A DNA stretch of 58,479 nucleotides, taken from assembly GCF_900115555.1 (NCBI RefSeq), contig NZ_FOWX01000032.1, forward strand, positions 1 to 58,479. Direction: 5' to 3'. Both the position numbers and the translations under genes were made by a program. This stretch comes from Pseudomonas borbori. GTDB lineage: Bacteria; Pseudomonadota; Gammaproteobacteria; Pseudomonadales; Pseudomonadaceae. Of the stretch, positions 17,655-26,416 are shown piece after piece. Under the pieces are notes generated by a model that made no database searches, was not told where the DNA came from, and saw only the letters and a program-made list of their open reading frames with translations. Positions within the stretch are counted from its first letter, which is position 1; every line of letters begins with the position of its first letter.

Positions 17655-19616
17655 ATGTTAAACACCCTACTCCCCATCCTGCTGTTCGCCGCACTTGGCC
17701 TGGCCGTGCTCGGCGCGGGCAAGCGTTTCCTGATGTGGCGCCGCGGACGACCGGCCAAGGTCGATTGGCTCGGTGGCCTGCTGGCCATGCCGCGCCGTTA
17801 CCTGGTCGATCTGCACCATGTGGTCGAGCGCGACAAGTACATGTCCAGGACCCACGTGGCCACTGCCGGCGGCTTCGTCCTGGCTGCATTGCTGGCGATA
17901 GTCGTGCACGGCTTCGGCCTGCACAACCGGATCCTCGGCTTCGCCCTGCTGGGCGCCTGTGTGCTGATGTTCGTCGGTGCGCTGTTCGTCGCCAAGCGCC
18001 GGCGCAACCCGCCGGCGCGGCTGTCGAAAGGCCCGTGGAATCGCCTGCCGAAGAGCCTGCTGATGTTCTCGGTAAGCTTCTTTATTGCCACCCTGCCGGT
18101 GGCCGGCGTCCTGCCGGCCGACTTCGGCGGCTGGATGCTTGCCGCGGTGCTCGCCGTCGGCGTGGCCTGGGGCGTGTCCGAGCTGTTCTTCGGCATGACC
18201 TGGGGCGGGCCGATGAAGCACGCCTTCGCCGGCGCCCTGCACCTGGCCTGGCACCGCCGCAGCGAGCGCTTCGGTGGCGGTCGCTCGACCGGTCTCAAGG
18301 CGCTCGACCTGGACGACCGTCAGGCGCCGCTGGGTGTGGAGAAGCCCACGGATTTCACCTGGAACCAGTTGCTCGGCTTCGACGCCTGCGTGCAGTGCGG
18401 CAAGTGCGAGGCGGCCTGCCCGGCCTTCGCCGCCGGCCAGCCGCTGAATCCGAAGAAGCTGATCCAGGACATGGTGGTCGGCCTGGCCGGCGGTAGCGAT
18501 GCCAAGTTCGCCGGCAGTCCCTACCCTGGCAAAGCCATCGGCGAACACAGCGGCGGTCCGCATCTGCCGATCGTCAACCTGGGCGGCAAGGCCCTGGTCG
18601 ATGCCGAGACCCTGTGGTCCTGCACCACCTGCCGCGCCTGCGTCGAGGAATGCCCGATGATGATCGAGCACGTCGACGCCATCGTCGACATGCGCCGTCA
18701 CCTGACCCTGGAAAAAGGCGCCACACCGAACAAGGGCGCCGAAGTGCTGGACAACCTGATCGCCACCGACAACCCTGGCGGGTTTGCTCCCGGCGGCCGT
18801 TTGAACTGGGCGGCGGATCTCGACCTGCCATTGATGAGCGAGAAGAAGTCGGTCGACGTGTTGTTCTGGGTTGGCGACGGCGCCTTCGACATGCGCAACC
18901 AGCGCACCCTGCGCGCCTTCGTCAAGGTGCTGAAAGCGGCCAATGTCGACTTTGCCGTACTCGGCCTGGAAGAACGTGACAGCGGCGACGTGGCCCGACG
19001 CCTGGGCGACGAGGCGACCTTCCAGGCCCTGGCCAAGCGCAACATCGCCAGCATGAGCCAGTACCGCTTCAACAAGATCGTCAGCTGCGACCCGCACAGC
19101 TTCCACGTACTCAAGAACGAGTACGGCGAACTGGGCGGCCACTATCAGGTGCTGCACCACAGCACCTATATGGACGAGCTGATCGGCGCCGAGAAACTCA
19201 ATCTCGGTCAACACAAGGGCGGCAGCGTCACCTACCACGACCCCTGCTACCTGGGCCGCTACAACGGTGAATATGAAGCCCCGCGCGCGGTGCTCAAGGC
19301 CATTGGCATCGAGGTCAAGGAGATGGAGCGTTCCGGCTTCCGTTCGCGCTGCTGCGGCGGTGGTGGCGGCGCGCCGATCACCGACATTCCCGGCAAGCAG
19401 CGAATTCCCGACATGCGCATGGTCGACATCCAGCAGACCGGTGCCGAACTGGTCGCCGTGGGCTGCCCGCAGTGCACCGCGATGCTCGAAGGTGTGGTCG
19501 AACCACGGCCACAGATCAAGGACATCGCCGAACTGGTGGCAGACGTATTGCTCGAGGCGCCCGCACCGGCAAAAAAGCCCGTGCCGGCCAAGCCTGAAGC
19601 CCTGGAGGTGCACTGA
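17655..19616 (+). CDS. dgcB: Dimethylglycine demethylation protein DgcB, membrane Fe-S subunit
   Basis: A 653-residue heterodisulfide-reductase/GlpC-like protein. About five hydrophobic segments occupy residues 4-180, anchoring it in the inner membrane. Two 4Fe-4S ferredoxin motifs follow (CVQCGKCEAACP near 246 and CTTCRACVEECP near 322). A C-terminal pair of cysteine-rich CCG domains shows DPCYLGRYN, RCCGGGGG and VGCPQC. It probably carries electrons from DgcA/ETF to quinones. RBS AAGGAGA lies 8 bases upstream. Its TGA overlaps the etfA ATG by one base. Confidence 0.93.
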   Translation: MLNTLLPILLFAALGLAVLGAGKRFLMWRRGRPAKVDWLGGLLAMPRRYLVDLHHVVERDKYMSRTHVATAGGFVLAALLAIVVHGFGLHNRILGFALLGACVLMFVGALFVAKRRRNPPARLSKGPWNRLPKSLLMFSVSFFIATLPVAGVLPADFGGWMLAAVLAVGVAWGVSELFFGMTWGGPMKHAFAGALHLAWHRRSERFGGGRSTGLKALDLDDRQAPLGVEKPTDFTWNQLLGFDACVQCGKCEAACPAFAAGQPLNPKKLIQDMVVGLAGGSDAKFAGSPYPGKAIGEHSGGPHLPIVNLGGKALVDAETLWSCTTCRACVEECPMMIEHVDAIVDMRRHLTLEKGATPNKGAEVLDNLIATDNPGGFAPGGRLNWAADLDLPLMSEKKSVDVLFWVGDGAFDMRNQRTLRAFVKVLKAANVDFAVLGLEERDSGDVARRLGDEATFQALAKRNIASMSQYRFNKIVSCDPHSFHVLKNEYGELGGHYQVLHHSTYMDELIGAEKLNLGQHKGGSVTYHDPCYLGRYNGEYEAPRAVLKAIGIEVKEMERSGFRSRCCGGGGGAPITDIPGKQRIPDMRMVDIQQTGAELVAVGCPQCTAMLEGVVEPRPQIKDIAELVADVLLEAPAPAKKPVPAKPEALEVH

Positions 19617-20839
19617 TGAGCGACATCATCCGCCGTGACCCGCGGGCCGAATGGATCGCCCGCAACCGCCTGCACCCGCTGCACGCGGCCATGCAGAAGG
19701 CTGAGACCAGCTGGATGGGGCCTAACGGCATCGTCCGCAAGAACCCCCACGCGGTCGGCTTCATCGGCCCCAACGGGATCAAGCGCATCGACCGCAGCGG
19801 CGCCCAGCAGGGCGGCAGCGGCAAGCGCACAACCGCCAGTGCCGTGGTGCAACTGCCGCTGCATGTGATCGAGCAACCGGCCTTTTATATCGCCGTGGTG
19901 CCGGACATGATCGGCGGCCGCCTGAGCGCCCACGACAAGGACCTGCTCGGCCTGGCCAACAAGCTGGCCGGCAGCGACGGCGCGGTGGTCGCGGTGGTGT
20001 TCGGCGAGTACAAGGAAAACGCCTTCGACACGGCCGGCGTCGACCGCTTGCTGCACCTCGACGGCGAGCTGTTCGATGGCTACGCCCCCGAACAGCGGAT
20101 ACTGGCCCTCGGCGCCGTGGAAAGCCAACTGGCACCGCGCCACTGGCTGCTGCCGGACAGCCGCACCGGCGGCGGCGAACTCGGTCGCCGACTGGCCGCC
20201 AAACTCGGCGAGCGCCCGGCCACGCGGGTCTGGCAGGTCGCCGAGGGCCAGTGCATCGGCCGCGCCGGGGCCGGCCGCGAAGACCTGGTGCGCCGCGCAC
20301 CACGGCTGATCCTGGCCGCCGTCGAGTGCGCCGAGCCGGTTAGCGACAGCCGCCATGAAGTGCGTCCGCTGGAACTGCAGGGCAAGATCGCGCGCAACCT
20401 GCCGCGCATCGAGGACCTCGGCGCCGTGGCCGTCGACCCGGCGCTGATCCCCATGGCCGAGGCCGAATTCATCCTCTCCGGCGGCAACGGGGTCAAGGAC
20501 TGGACCCTGTTCCATCGCGCCGCCGTCGCCCTCGGCGCCACCGAAGGCGCATCGCGGGTGGCGGTGGACGACGGCTTCATGCCGCGCAACCGTCAGGTCG
20601 GCGCCACCGGCACCTGGGTCACCGCGCGGGTCTATATGGCGGTCGGCATCTCCGGGGCGATCCAGCACCTGCAGGGCATCGGTGCCTGCGACAAGGTGGT
20701 GGCGGTGAACATGGATCCCGGCTGCGACATGATCAAACGCGCCGATCTCTCGGTGATCGGCGATTCGGCGGCGATCCTCGCCGCGCTGATCGAGCGGGTC
20801 GCAGCCTACCGCCAGGCGGGAGAACGCGATGCGGCTTGA
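19616..20839 (+). CDS. etfA: Electron transfer flavoprotein alpha subunit
   Basis: A 407-residue protein. A divergent N-terminal region of about 80 residues precedes the ETF fold. The C-terminal FAD-binding domain is unmistakable: ILSGGNGVKDWTLF, RQVGATGTWVTARVYMAVGISGAIQH, NMDPGCDMIKRADLSVIGD. It is longer than housekeeping EtfA because of the N-terminal extension, as in other dgc-linked ETFs. It is expected to accept electrons from DgcA and hand them to DgcB/quinone. Confidence 0.92.
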   Translation: MSDIIRRDPRAEWIARNRLHPLHAAMQKAETSWMGPNGIVRKNPHAVGFIGPNGIKRIDRSGAQQGGSGKRTTASAVVQLPLHVIEQPAFYIAVVPDMIGGRLSAHDKDLLGLANKLAGSDGAVVAVVFGEYKENAFDTAGVDRLLHLDGELFDGYAPEQRILALGAVESQLAPRHWLLPDSRTGGGELGRRLAAKLGERPATRVWQVAEGQCIGRAGAGREDLVRRAPRLILAAVECAEPVSDSRHEVRPLELQGKIARNLPRIEDLGAVAVDPALIPMAEAEFILSGGNGVKDWTLFHRAAVALGATEGASRVAVDDGFMPRNRQVGATGTWVTARVYMAVGISGAIQHLQGIGACDKVVAVNMDPGCDMIKRADLSVIGDSAAILAALIERVAAYRQAGERDAA

Positions 20840-20846
20840 GACTCCT

Positions 20847-20904
20847 GTACCCCGGATGCACTCCGGGCTCCTCAACACCGATTCCCGGATTAGATCCGGG
20901 CTAC
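20847..20904. repeat. Inverted repeat between etfA and etfB
   Basis: GTACCCCGGATGCACTCCGGG and CCCGGATTAGATCCGGGCTAC: two CCGGAT-N-TCCGG hairpins in inverted arrangement. It is the same family as 12425-12476 and is read through within the operon. Confidence 0.75.
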
Positions 20905-20913
20905 GGGTGAACC

Positions 20914-21687
20914 ATGACTGATCTGAACATCATCACCCTGGTCTCGGTCGGCGCTCATCCGACCTCCGGCCGCGCGCGGCGCGCCGAGCAGGACGCGCGT
21001 GCGGTCGAACTGGGCCTGCGCCTGGCCGGCGAGCGGCTACAACTGCTGCACGCCGGCGACCCGCGGGAAGAGACGCTGCGCGCCTACCTGGGCATGGGCC
21101 TGGGCGAGATGGCGGTGCTCGAACAGCCGCCTGGCGCCGATGCCCTGCCGGTACTCGCGGATTATCTGCGCCATGCCGGCGCCCAGCTGGTGCTCACCGG
21201 CAGCCAGGCGGAAACCGGCGAAGGCTCGGGCATGCTGCCTTTTCTCCTCGCCGAGCAGCTCGGCTGGCCCCTGGTGGTCGGTCTGGCTGAGGTGGAGAAG
21301 ATCGAGAAAGGCCAGGCCCAGGTGCTGCAAGCCCTGCCCCGCGGCCAGCGGCGCCGGCTCAAGGTGCGCCTGCCGTTTATCGCCAGCGTCGACAACGCCG
21401 CACCGGCCGCCCGCCAGAGCGCGTTCGGCCCGGCCCGGCGTGGCCAGTTGCAGGCTAGCGAGGTGGCCATCGTCGACGACAGCCTGCTCGCCGAAGCCCA
21501 GTTGCAGGCGGCGCGGCCGCGACCGAAACGGCTCAAGGTGATCAAGGCCAAGACCGGTGCCGAACGCATGAAGGCGGCCACCGCCAAGGCGTCCGGCGGT
21601 GGCGGCCAGGTGCTCAAGGATGTCTCGGCGCAGGCTGGCGCCGAGGCCATCTTTAAGTTATTGGTCGAGGAAGGTGTGCTGCGCTAG
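20914..21687 (+). CDS. etfB: Electron transfer flavoprotein beta subunit
   Basis: A 257-residue ETF beta-like subunit. Features of the fold are the N-terminal LNIITLVSVGAHPTSGRARRAEQDARAVELGL, VLTGSQAETGEGSGMLPFLLAEQLGWPLV in the middle, and the KVIKAKTGAERM region near the C-terminus. It pairs with the preceding alpha subunit. It is divergent compared with housekeeping EtfB, in line with a dgc-specific ETF. Confidence 0.9.
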   Translation: MTDLNIITLVSVGAHPTSGRARRAEQDARAVELGLRLAGERLQLLHAGDPREETLRAYLGMGLGEMAVLEQPPGADALPVLADYLRHAGAQLVLTGSQAETGEGSGMLPFLLAEQLGWPLVVGLAEVEKIEKGQAQVLQALPRGQRRRLKVRLPFIASVDNAAPAARQSAFGPARRGQLQASEVAIVDDSLLAEAQLQAARPRPKRLKVIKAKTGAERMKAATAKASGGGGQVLKDVSAQAGAEAIFKLLVEEGVLR

Positions 21688-21716
21688 TCGCGGCGCCATA
21701 AATAGAGGATACGACA

Positions 21717-21962
21717 ATGATGCATGCCGATCTGATCGACCAGGAAGACTTCCGCGAGCGCCTGGTTGCCCTGGGTTTCCCCATCCCGCCCGGCGCCAGC
21801 GCCGAGCAGGCCTGCGAACAGGCGGTGAGCGGCCTCAGTCCGGAGCGGGCGCTGGCCCTGCGCCGATTGGTCGAGCAGCTGCTGGGCGGCAGCGCCACCC
21901 TGCTGCCGACCGTGCGTGAGGCGATTTCGCGCACCCTGCTGCCGGCGCTGGTGCCGCGCTGA
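21717..21962 (+). CDS. Small conserved protein downstream of etfB
   Basis: An 81-residue soluble, mostly helical protein with no recognised domain. It begins 29 bases after etfB with AGAGGA upstream, so it is probably the last gene of the dgc-etf operon. Codon use matches its neighbours. No function can be assigned. Confidence 0.65.
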   Translation: MMHADLIDQEDFRERLVALGFPIPPGASAEQACEQAVSGLSPERALALRRLVEQLLGGSATLLPTVREAISRTLLPALVPR

Positions 21963-21995
21963 CAAGGATCGCGCCGCGCTGACGCGGCGCACGCC

Positions 21996-22733
21996 TCACA
22001 GCGCCAACCCGACCAGCACCACGCACTCCACCAGTTCCTGCAGGGCGCCCGCGGTATCGCCGGTGGTGCCCTGCAGCCGGCGCATCAGCGCATGGCGCAC
22101 GCCGAACAGGGTCACCCCGGCCAGCAGCAACGCCAGCAGGCCGGTGCTGCCGAACAACAGCAGGCAACCGGCCGCCACCGCCAACAGCACCGCCTTGGCC
22201 GCCGGCCGCGGCAGGTGCGTGGCCAGTAGCTGGGCGATGCCCCCCGGACGCACGTAGGGCGTGCCGATGAACAGCGCCAGCACGGCGCTGCGCCCCAGCA
22301 GGGGCGCCAGCAACAGCGGCGCCAGCGCTCCATCCTCGAGCAGCGCCAGCAGCGCCGTGCACTTGAGCAGCAGCACCAGCAGCAGCGCCACCACCCCCAT
22401 CGGCCCGCAGCAGGGGTCCTTCATCAGCGCCAGGGTGCGCTCGCGGTCGCCCATCCCGCCGACCCAGGCGTCGGCGCTGTCGGCCAGGCCGTCCAGGTGC
22501 AGCGCGCCGCTCAACGCCACCCAGGCGCTCAGCAGCAGCGCCGCCTGGAGCAGCGGCGCGGCACCGGCCAACCAGTGCTGCAACAGCCACAGCAGGCCGC
22601 CGAGCAGCAGGCCGACCAGCGGATAGTAGAGCAGCGAGCGGCCCTGCTGCTCGGCCGTCGGCACGCCCGCCAGGCGGATCGGGATGCGGGTGAGAAACTG
22701 CAGGGCGATCCACAGCGGTTGCAGGGCGGACAT
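21996..22733 (-). CDS. cobS: Adenosylcobinamide-GDP ribazoletransferase
   Basis: A 245-residue integral membrane enzyme (cobV in aerobic nomenclature) that joins adenosylcobinamide-GDP to alpha-ribazole (phosphate). The signature FLTRIPIRLAGVP is at the N-terminus. GALHLDGLADSADAWVGG with the acidic metal site follows, then MKDPCCGPMGVVAL. Multiple hydrophobic helices run through the protein. It is the last gene of the riboswitch-led cobalamin operon. Confidence 0.95.
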   Translation of the reverse strand: MSALQPLWIALQFLTRIPIRLAGVPTAEQQGRSLLYYPLVGLLLGGLLWLLQHWLAGAAPLLQAALLLSAWVALSGALHLDGLADSADAWVGGMGDRERTLALMKDPCCGPMGVVALLLVLLLKCTALLALLEDGALAPLLLAPLLGRSAVLALFIGTPYVRPGGIAQLLATHLPRPAAKAVLLAVAAGCLLLFGSTGLLALLLAGVTLFGVRHALMRRLQGTTGDTAGALQELVECVVLVGLAL

Positions 22734-22736
22734 GGC

Positions 22737-23330
22737 TCAGTTTTTCCCGTTCAGGGCGCGCTCGTGCAGCGCGGCGGGTACGGCGCCGAGGTTGAGGCCG
22801 TGCAGCGAGGCATGCGCGACCTCCACCGCCAGCAGTTGGTTGCGCTGCAAGCCGCGGGCGCGCGCCAGCAGCAGGCGGATCACTCCGCCGTGGCCGATCA
22901 GCAGTACGCGGCGGCCGTCATGGTTCTGTCGCAGGCGCTGCAGGGCGGCATCGATGCGCGCCTCGAAACACTGCATCGGCTCGCCGTCCGGCGGGGTGAA
23001 GGCATAGGGATCGGCCCAGAAGCGGCCCAGCTCGGCGGCCTGGTCATGCATCAGCTCGGCCGTGCTGCGGCCCTCCCAGGTGCCGAAATGCAACTCGCGC
23101 AGATCCGCCTCCAGCTGCAGCGGCAGACCCAGGCGGGCCGCCAGTTCTTCGGCGAAGGCGGCGCAGCGGCGCAGCGGCGAACTGACCAGCGCCTGCCAGG
23201 GTCCGCCCAGCGCCACCGCGGCGCGCATCTGCGCCCAGCCCTCGGCCGTCAGCTCGTCGTCCAGGCTGCCGCGCAGGCCGCCGCCGCGTTCGGTCATGCC
23301 ATGGCGCAGCAGGTCCAGTTGCACGCTCAT
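22737..23330 (-). CDS. cobC: Alpha-ribazole phosphatase (histidine phosphatase family)
   Basis: A 197-residue phosphoglycerate-mutase-like phosphatase that removes phosphate from alpha-ribazole-5'-phosphate or cobalamin-5'-phosphate. The catalytic motif LLRHGMTE is at residues 7-14 and the second His appears in LLIGHGGVIRLLL. The start at 23330 is set by the 4-base ATGA overlap with cobT, although the frame stays open far upstream because of high GC. Confidence 0.92.
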   Translation of the reverse strand: MSVQLDLLRHGMTERGGGLRGSLDDELTAEGWAQMRAAVALGGPWQALVSSPLRRCAAFAEELAARLGLPLQLEADLRELHFGTWEGRSTAELMHDQAAELGRFWADPYAFTPPDGEPMQCFEARIDAALQRLRQNHDGRRVLLIGHGGVIRLLLARARGLQRNQLLAVEVAHASLHGLNLGAVPAALHERALNGKN

Positions 23331-24385
23331 CCGCGGCCTTCCTCGACCTGCGCCTCGGCGAAGGTCGCCATGCCGCCGTGCAGCTCGCAGGCCAGGCGCA
23401 CCAGCGGCAGCGCCAGCGCCGCGCCACTGCCCTCGCCCAGGCGCAGGCCCAGGCCGATCAGCGGCGTGGCCTGCAACAGCTCGAGCAAGGCGGCATGGCC
23501 GCTCTCGGCGCTGGCATGGGCGAACAGCAACCAGGGCCGGCAGGCGGGGTTCAGGTGCACCGCACAGAGCGCCGCGGCGCTGCAGATGAAGCCATCGACC
23601 AGCGCCGGAATGCCCAACTGGGCGCAGGCCAGGTAGCTGCCGGTGAGTGCCGCCAGCTCCAGCCCGCCGACCCGGCGCAACGCCTCGAAGGGATCGTCCA
23701 GCGCCGCGCCATGCAGCGCCAGGCTGCGCTCCAGCACGGCCTGCTTGCGCGCCACCCCGGCGTGATCCAGGCCGGTGCCGCGGCCGACCAGGCGGGCCGG
23801 CGGCAGGCCGCTCAAGGCGCAGGCCAGGGCGCTGGCGGCGGTGGTGTTGCCGATGCCCATCTCGCCGGCGAGAAACAGGTCGCAGCCGCGCCGGCTGGCA
23901 CGCTGCAGCACCTCGCGACCGGCCTGCAGGGCGGCCTGGCATTGCTCGGCGGTCATCGCCGCGGTGCGGCTGAAATTGGCGGTGCCGGGGGCAATGCGCA
24001 GGTGGCGCACCCCCGGCAGATTGAGGCTGAGGTCGACCGTGCCCAGGTCGACCAGCTCGAACGGCAGGCCCTGCACCCTGGCCAGCACGCTGATGGCCGC
24101 GCCGCCGGCGACGAAGGTGTGCAGCATCTGCGCGGTGACCGACTGCGGGAACAGCGAGATGTTTTCCTCGACCACGCCGTGGTCGCCGGCGAACAGGCAC
24201 AGGCGCGGGCGGTCGATCCACGGGCATTCGCGGCCCTGCAGGCTGGCCAGGCGGATCGCCAGTTCCTCCAGCTGGCCGAGTGCGCCGGCCGGTTTGGTCA
24301 GCTGCGCCTGGCGGGCGCGGGCGGCGGCCTCGCTGGCCGCGTCGGGTTGACGGCAGGGTTCCTGCCACCAGCGTGCATCGCTCAT
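23327..24385 (-). CDS. cobT: Nicotinate-nucleotide--dimethylbenzimidazole phosphoribosyltransferase
   Basis: A 352-residue cytoplasmic enzyme (cobU in aerobic nomenclature) that activates 5,6-dimethylbenzimidazole to alpha-ribazole-5'-phosphate. Hallmarks are KPAGALGQLEELAIRLA near residue 31, LCLFAGDHGVVEENIS, GEMGIGNTTAASAL, and the glycine-rich GLGLRLGEGSGAALAL near the C-terminus with the catalytic Glu region. The start overlaps the cobU stop by 4 bases. Confidence 0.95.
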   Translation of the reverse strand: MSDARWWQEPCRQPDAASEAAARARQAQLTKPAGALGQLEELAIRLASLQGRECPWIDRPRLCLFAGDHGVVEENISLFPQSVTAQMLHTFVAGGAAISVLARVQGLPFELVDLGTVDLSLNLPGVRHLRIAPGTANFSRTAAMTAEQCQAALQAGREVLQRASRRGCDLFLAGEMGIGNTTAASALACALSGLPPARLVGRGTGLDHAGVARKQAVLERSLALHGAALDDPFEALRRVGGLELAALTGSYLACAQLGIPALVDGFICSAAALCAVHLNPACRPWLLFAHASAESGHAALLELLQATPLIGLGLRLGEGSGAALALPLVRLACELHGGMATFAEAQVEEGRG

Positions 24386-24903
24386 AAGGGTGCTCCCTTC
24401 AACAGCATGGGTAAGCCAGCCAGGGTGAAGATCACCCGCTGGCAGCGTTCGGCCAGGGCCTGGTGCAGCCAGCCGGCCTGGTCGACGTAACGTCGGCTCA
24501 GCTCGCCCAGCGGCACCACGCCCAGGCCGGTCTCGTTGCTGACCAGGATGATCCGTCCCGGCAGCCCGGCCAGACAGGCCAGCAGCGCAGCGCACTCGCG
24601 CTCCAGGCGCGCCTGGTCGTCCTGCAGCAGCAGGTTGCTCAGCCACAGGGTCAGGCAGTCGACCAGCAGGCACCTGTCCGGCGCCGCCTGTTCGCGCAGC
24701 ACCCGGGCCAGTTCCAGCGGCTCTTCCAGCAGCGCCCAATGCGCCGGGCGGCGCTGGCGGTGCTGCTCGATGCGCGCGCTCATCTCGTCGTCCAGCGCCT
24801 GGCTGGTGGCGATGTAGCTGACCGCCAGGCCGGACTCAAGCGCCAGCTTTTCGGCCAGGCGGCTCTTGCCGGAACGGGCGCCGCCGAGGATCAGTTCAAG
24901 CAT
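24382..24903 (-). CDS. cobU: Adenosylcobinamide kinase / guanylyltransferase
   Basis: A 173-residue bifunctional enzyme (cobP in aerobic nomenclature) that phosphorylates adenosylcobinamide and transfers GMP. The P-loop LGGARSGKSRLAE is at residues 6-18. YIATSQALDDEM and the guanylylation-region IEQHRQRRP carry the acceptor His, and VSNETGLGVVP is family-typical. Separated from cobQ by a 58-bp gap that is largely a repeat. Confidence 0.95.
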   Translation of the reverse strand: MLELILGGARSGKSRLAEKLALESGLAVSYIATSQALDDEMSARIEQHRQRRPAHWALLEEPLELARVLREQAAPDRCLLVDCLTLWLSNLLLQDDQARLERECAALLACLAGLPGRIILVSNETGLGVVPLGELSRRYVDQAGWLHQALAERCQRVIFTLAGLPMLLKGAPL

Positions 24904-24913
24904 TGTTTCTCCC

Positions 24914-24964
24914 GTAGGGTGCGCCGTGCGCACCATTCGCATGTCCATTGGTGCGCGCGGCCTA
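24914..24964. repeat. GTAGGGTGCGC dispersed element, cobQ-cobU gap
   Basis: GGTGCGC-CGT-GCGCACC forms a perfect hairpin. GTAGG at the left and GGCCTAC at the right close the element, whose right end overlaps the cobQ stop region. A related hairpin in the opposite orientation lies at 55684-55702. Confidence 0.7.
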
Positions 24965-26416
24965 CGCCAGCCCGCATAGCTGGCGCAGCCGCGCGGTATC
25001 CAGATGCGCCTCGACCAGGTCGGCCAGGCGCTCGATGTCGCGTTCGCGCAGGGCCTGGTAGTCCACCGTCTGCACCTCGCGCAGCCCGGCCCAGCGCAGC
25101 AACGCGCTGCAGGCTTGGCTGGACTCGAACAGGCCATGCAGGTAGGTGCCGAGCACCTGGCCGTCGGCGCTGAGGGCGCCGTCGCAGCGGCCGTCATCCA
25201 GCTGCACGGCGGCGGCCTCCAGACCCGCACCGCCGCTGACCCCGGCGTGGATCTCGTAACCGGACACCGGCGCGTTCTCCAGACACAGACGGCCGCTGAC
25301 GTTGCGCAGTTGCTTCTGCGGCTCCAGCACTGTGACGAAATCGAGCAGACCCAGGCCTTCGCTGCTACCGGCCGGGCCTTCCAGACCATGGGGGTCGTCG
25401 ATCCGCTGGCCGAGCATCTGCAAGCCGCCGCAGATACCCAGCAGCTTGCCGCCATAGCGCAGGTGCTTGTGCAGCGCCGCCTCCCAACCCTGCTCGCGGA
25501 GAAATTCAAGATCGGCGCACACGCTCTTCGAGCCGGGCAGGATGATCAGGTCGGCGGCCGGAAGCGGCTGCCCGGGGCCGACGAAAATCAGCTCGACCTG
25601 CGGGTGCAGGCGCAGCGGATCGAAGTCGGTGTGGTTGCTGATGCGCGGCAGCACCGGCACCACTACCCTGAGCGTCTCGGCCGCCTTGGCGGTCTGCCGG
25701 GTGTCGATGGCGTCCTCGGCCTCCAGGTGGAAGTCCATCAGGTACGGCAATACGCCGAGCACCGGCTTGCCGGTGCGCTCTTCCAGCCAGTCCAGGCCCG
25801 GTTGCAACAGGCCGATGTCGCCGCGAAAGCGGTTGATCACGAAACCCTGGATGCGCGCCTGCTCGCTCGCGGAGAGCAGCGCCAGGGTGCCAACCAGGTG
25901 GGCGAATACGCCGCCCTTGTCGATGTCGGCGATCAGGATCACCGGGCAGTCGACCGCCTCGGCGAAGCCCATGTTGGCGATATCGCCGGCGCGCAGGTTG
26001 ATCTCCGCCGGCGAGCCGGCGCCCTCGACCATCACCACCGGATAGGCCGCCGACAGACGCTGGTGCGACTGCAGCACCGCATCCAGCGCCACCTTCTTGT
26101 AGTCGTGGTAGGCCGCCGCATCCATGTTGCTCAGGGCGCGGCCGTGGATGATCACCTGGGCACCGATGTCGCTGTTGGGCTTGAGCAGCACCGGGTTCAT
26201 GTCCGTGTGCGGCGCCAGCCCGGCGGCCTGGGCCTGCACCGCCTGGGCCCGGCCGATCTCGCCACCATCCAGGGTCACGGCGCTGTTGAGCGCCATGTTC
26301 TGCGGCTTGAACGGCACCACACCGATGCCCTGGCGCCTGAGCCAGCGGCACAGCGCAGTCACCAGGGTACTCTTGCCGGCGTCGGAGGTGGTGCCTTGCA
26401 CCATCAAAGTGGTCAT
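24962..26416 (-). CDS. cobQ: Cobyric acid synthase
   Basis: A 484-residue glutamine-dependent amidotransferase that amidates adenosylcobyrinic acid a,c-diamide at positions b, d, e and g. The N-terminal ATPase domain has MVQGTTSDAGKSTLVTALCR. The C-terminal class-I glutaminase domain shows ILPGSKSVCADLEFL and the nucleophile loop GICGGLQMLG, with the catalytic His in TYLHGLFES. It overlaps the downstream gene's reading frame start region by 4 bases at its own ATG. Confidence 0.96.
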   Translation of the reverse strand: MTTLMVQGTTSDAGKSTLVTALCRWLRRQGIGVVPFKPQNMALNSAVTLDGGEIGRAQAVQAQAAGLAPHTDMNPVLLKPNSDIGAQVIIHGRALSNMDAAAYHDYKKVALDAVLQSHQRLSAAYPVVMVEGAGSPAEINLRAGDIANMGFAEAVDCPVILIADIDKGGVFAHLVGTLALLSASEQARIQGFVINRFRGDIGLLQPGLDWLEERTGKPVLGVLPYLMDFHLEAEDAIDTRQTAKAAETLRVVVPVLPRISNHTDFDPLRLHPQVELIFVGPGQPLPAADLIILPGSKSVCADLEFLREQGWEAALHKHLRYGGKLLGICGGLQMLGQRIDDPHGLEGPAGSSEGLGLLDFVTVLEPQKQLRNVSGRLCLENAPVSGYEIHAGVSGGAGLEAAAVQLDDGRCDGALSADGQVLGTYLHGLFESSQACSALLRWAGLREVQTVDYQALRERDIERLADLVEAHLDTARLRQLCGLA

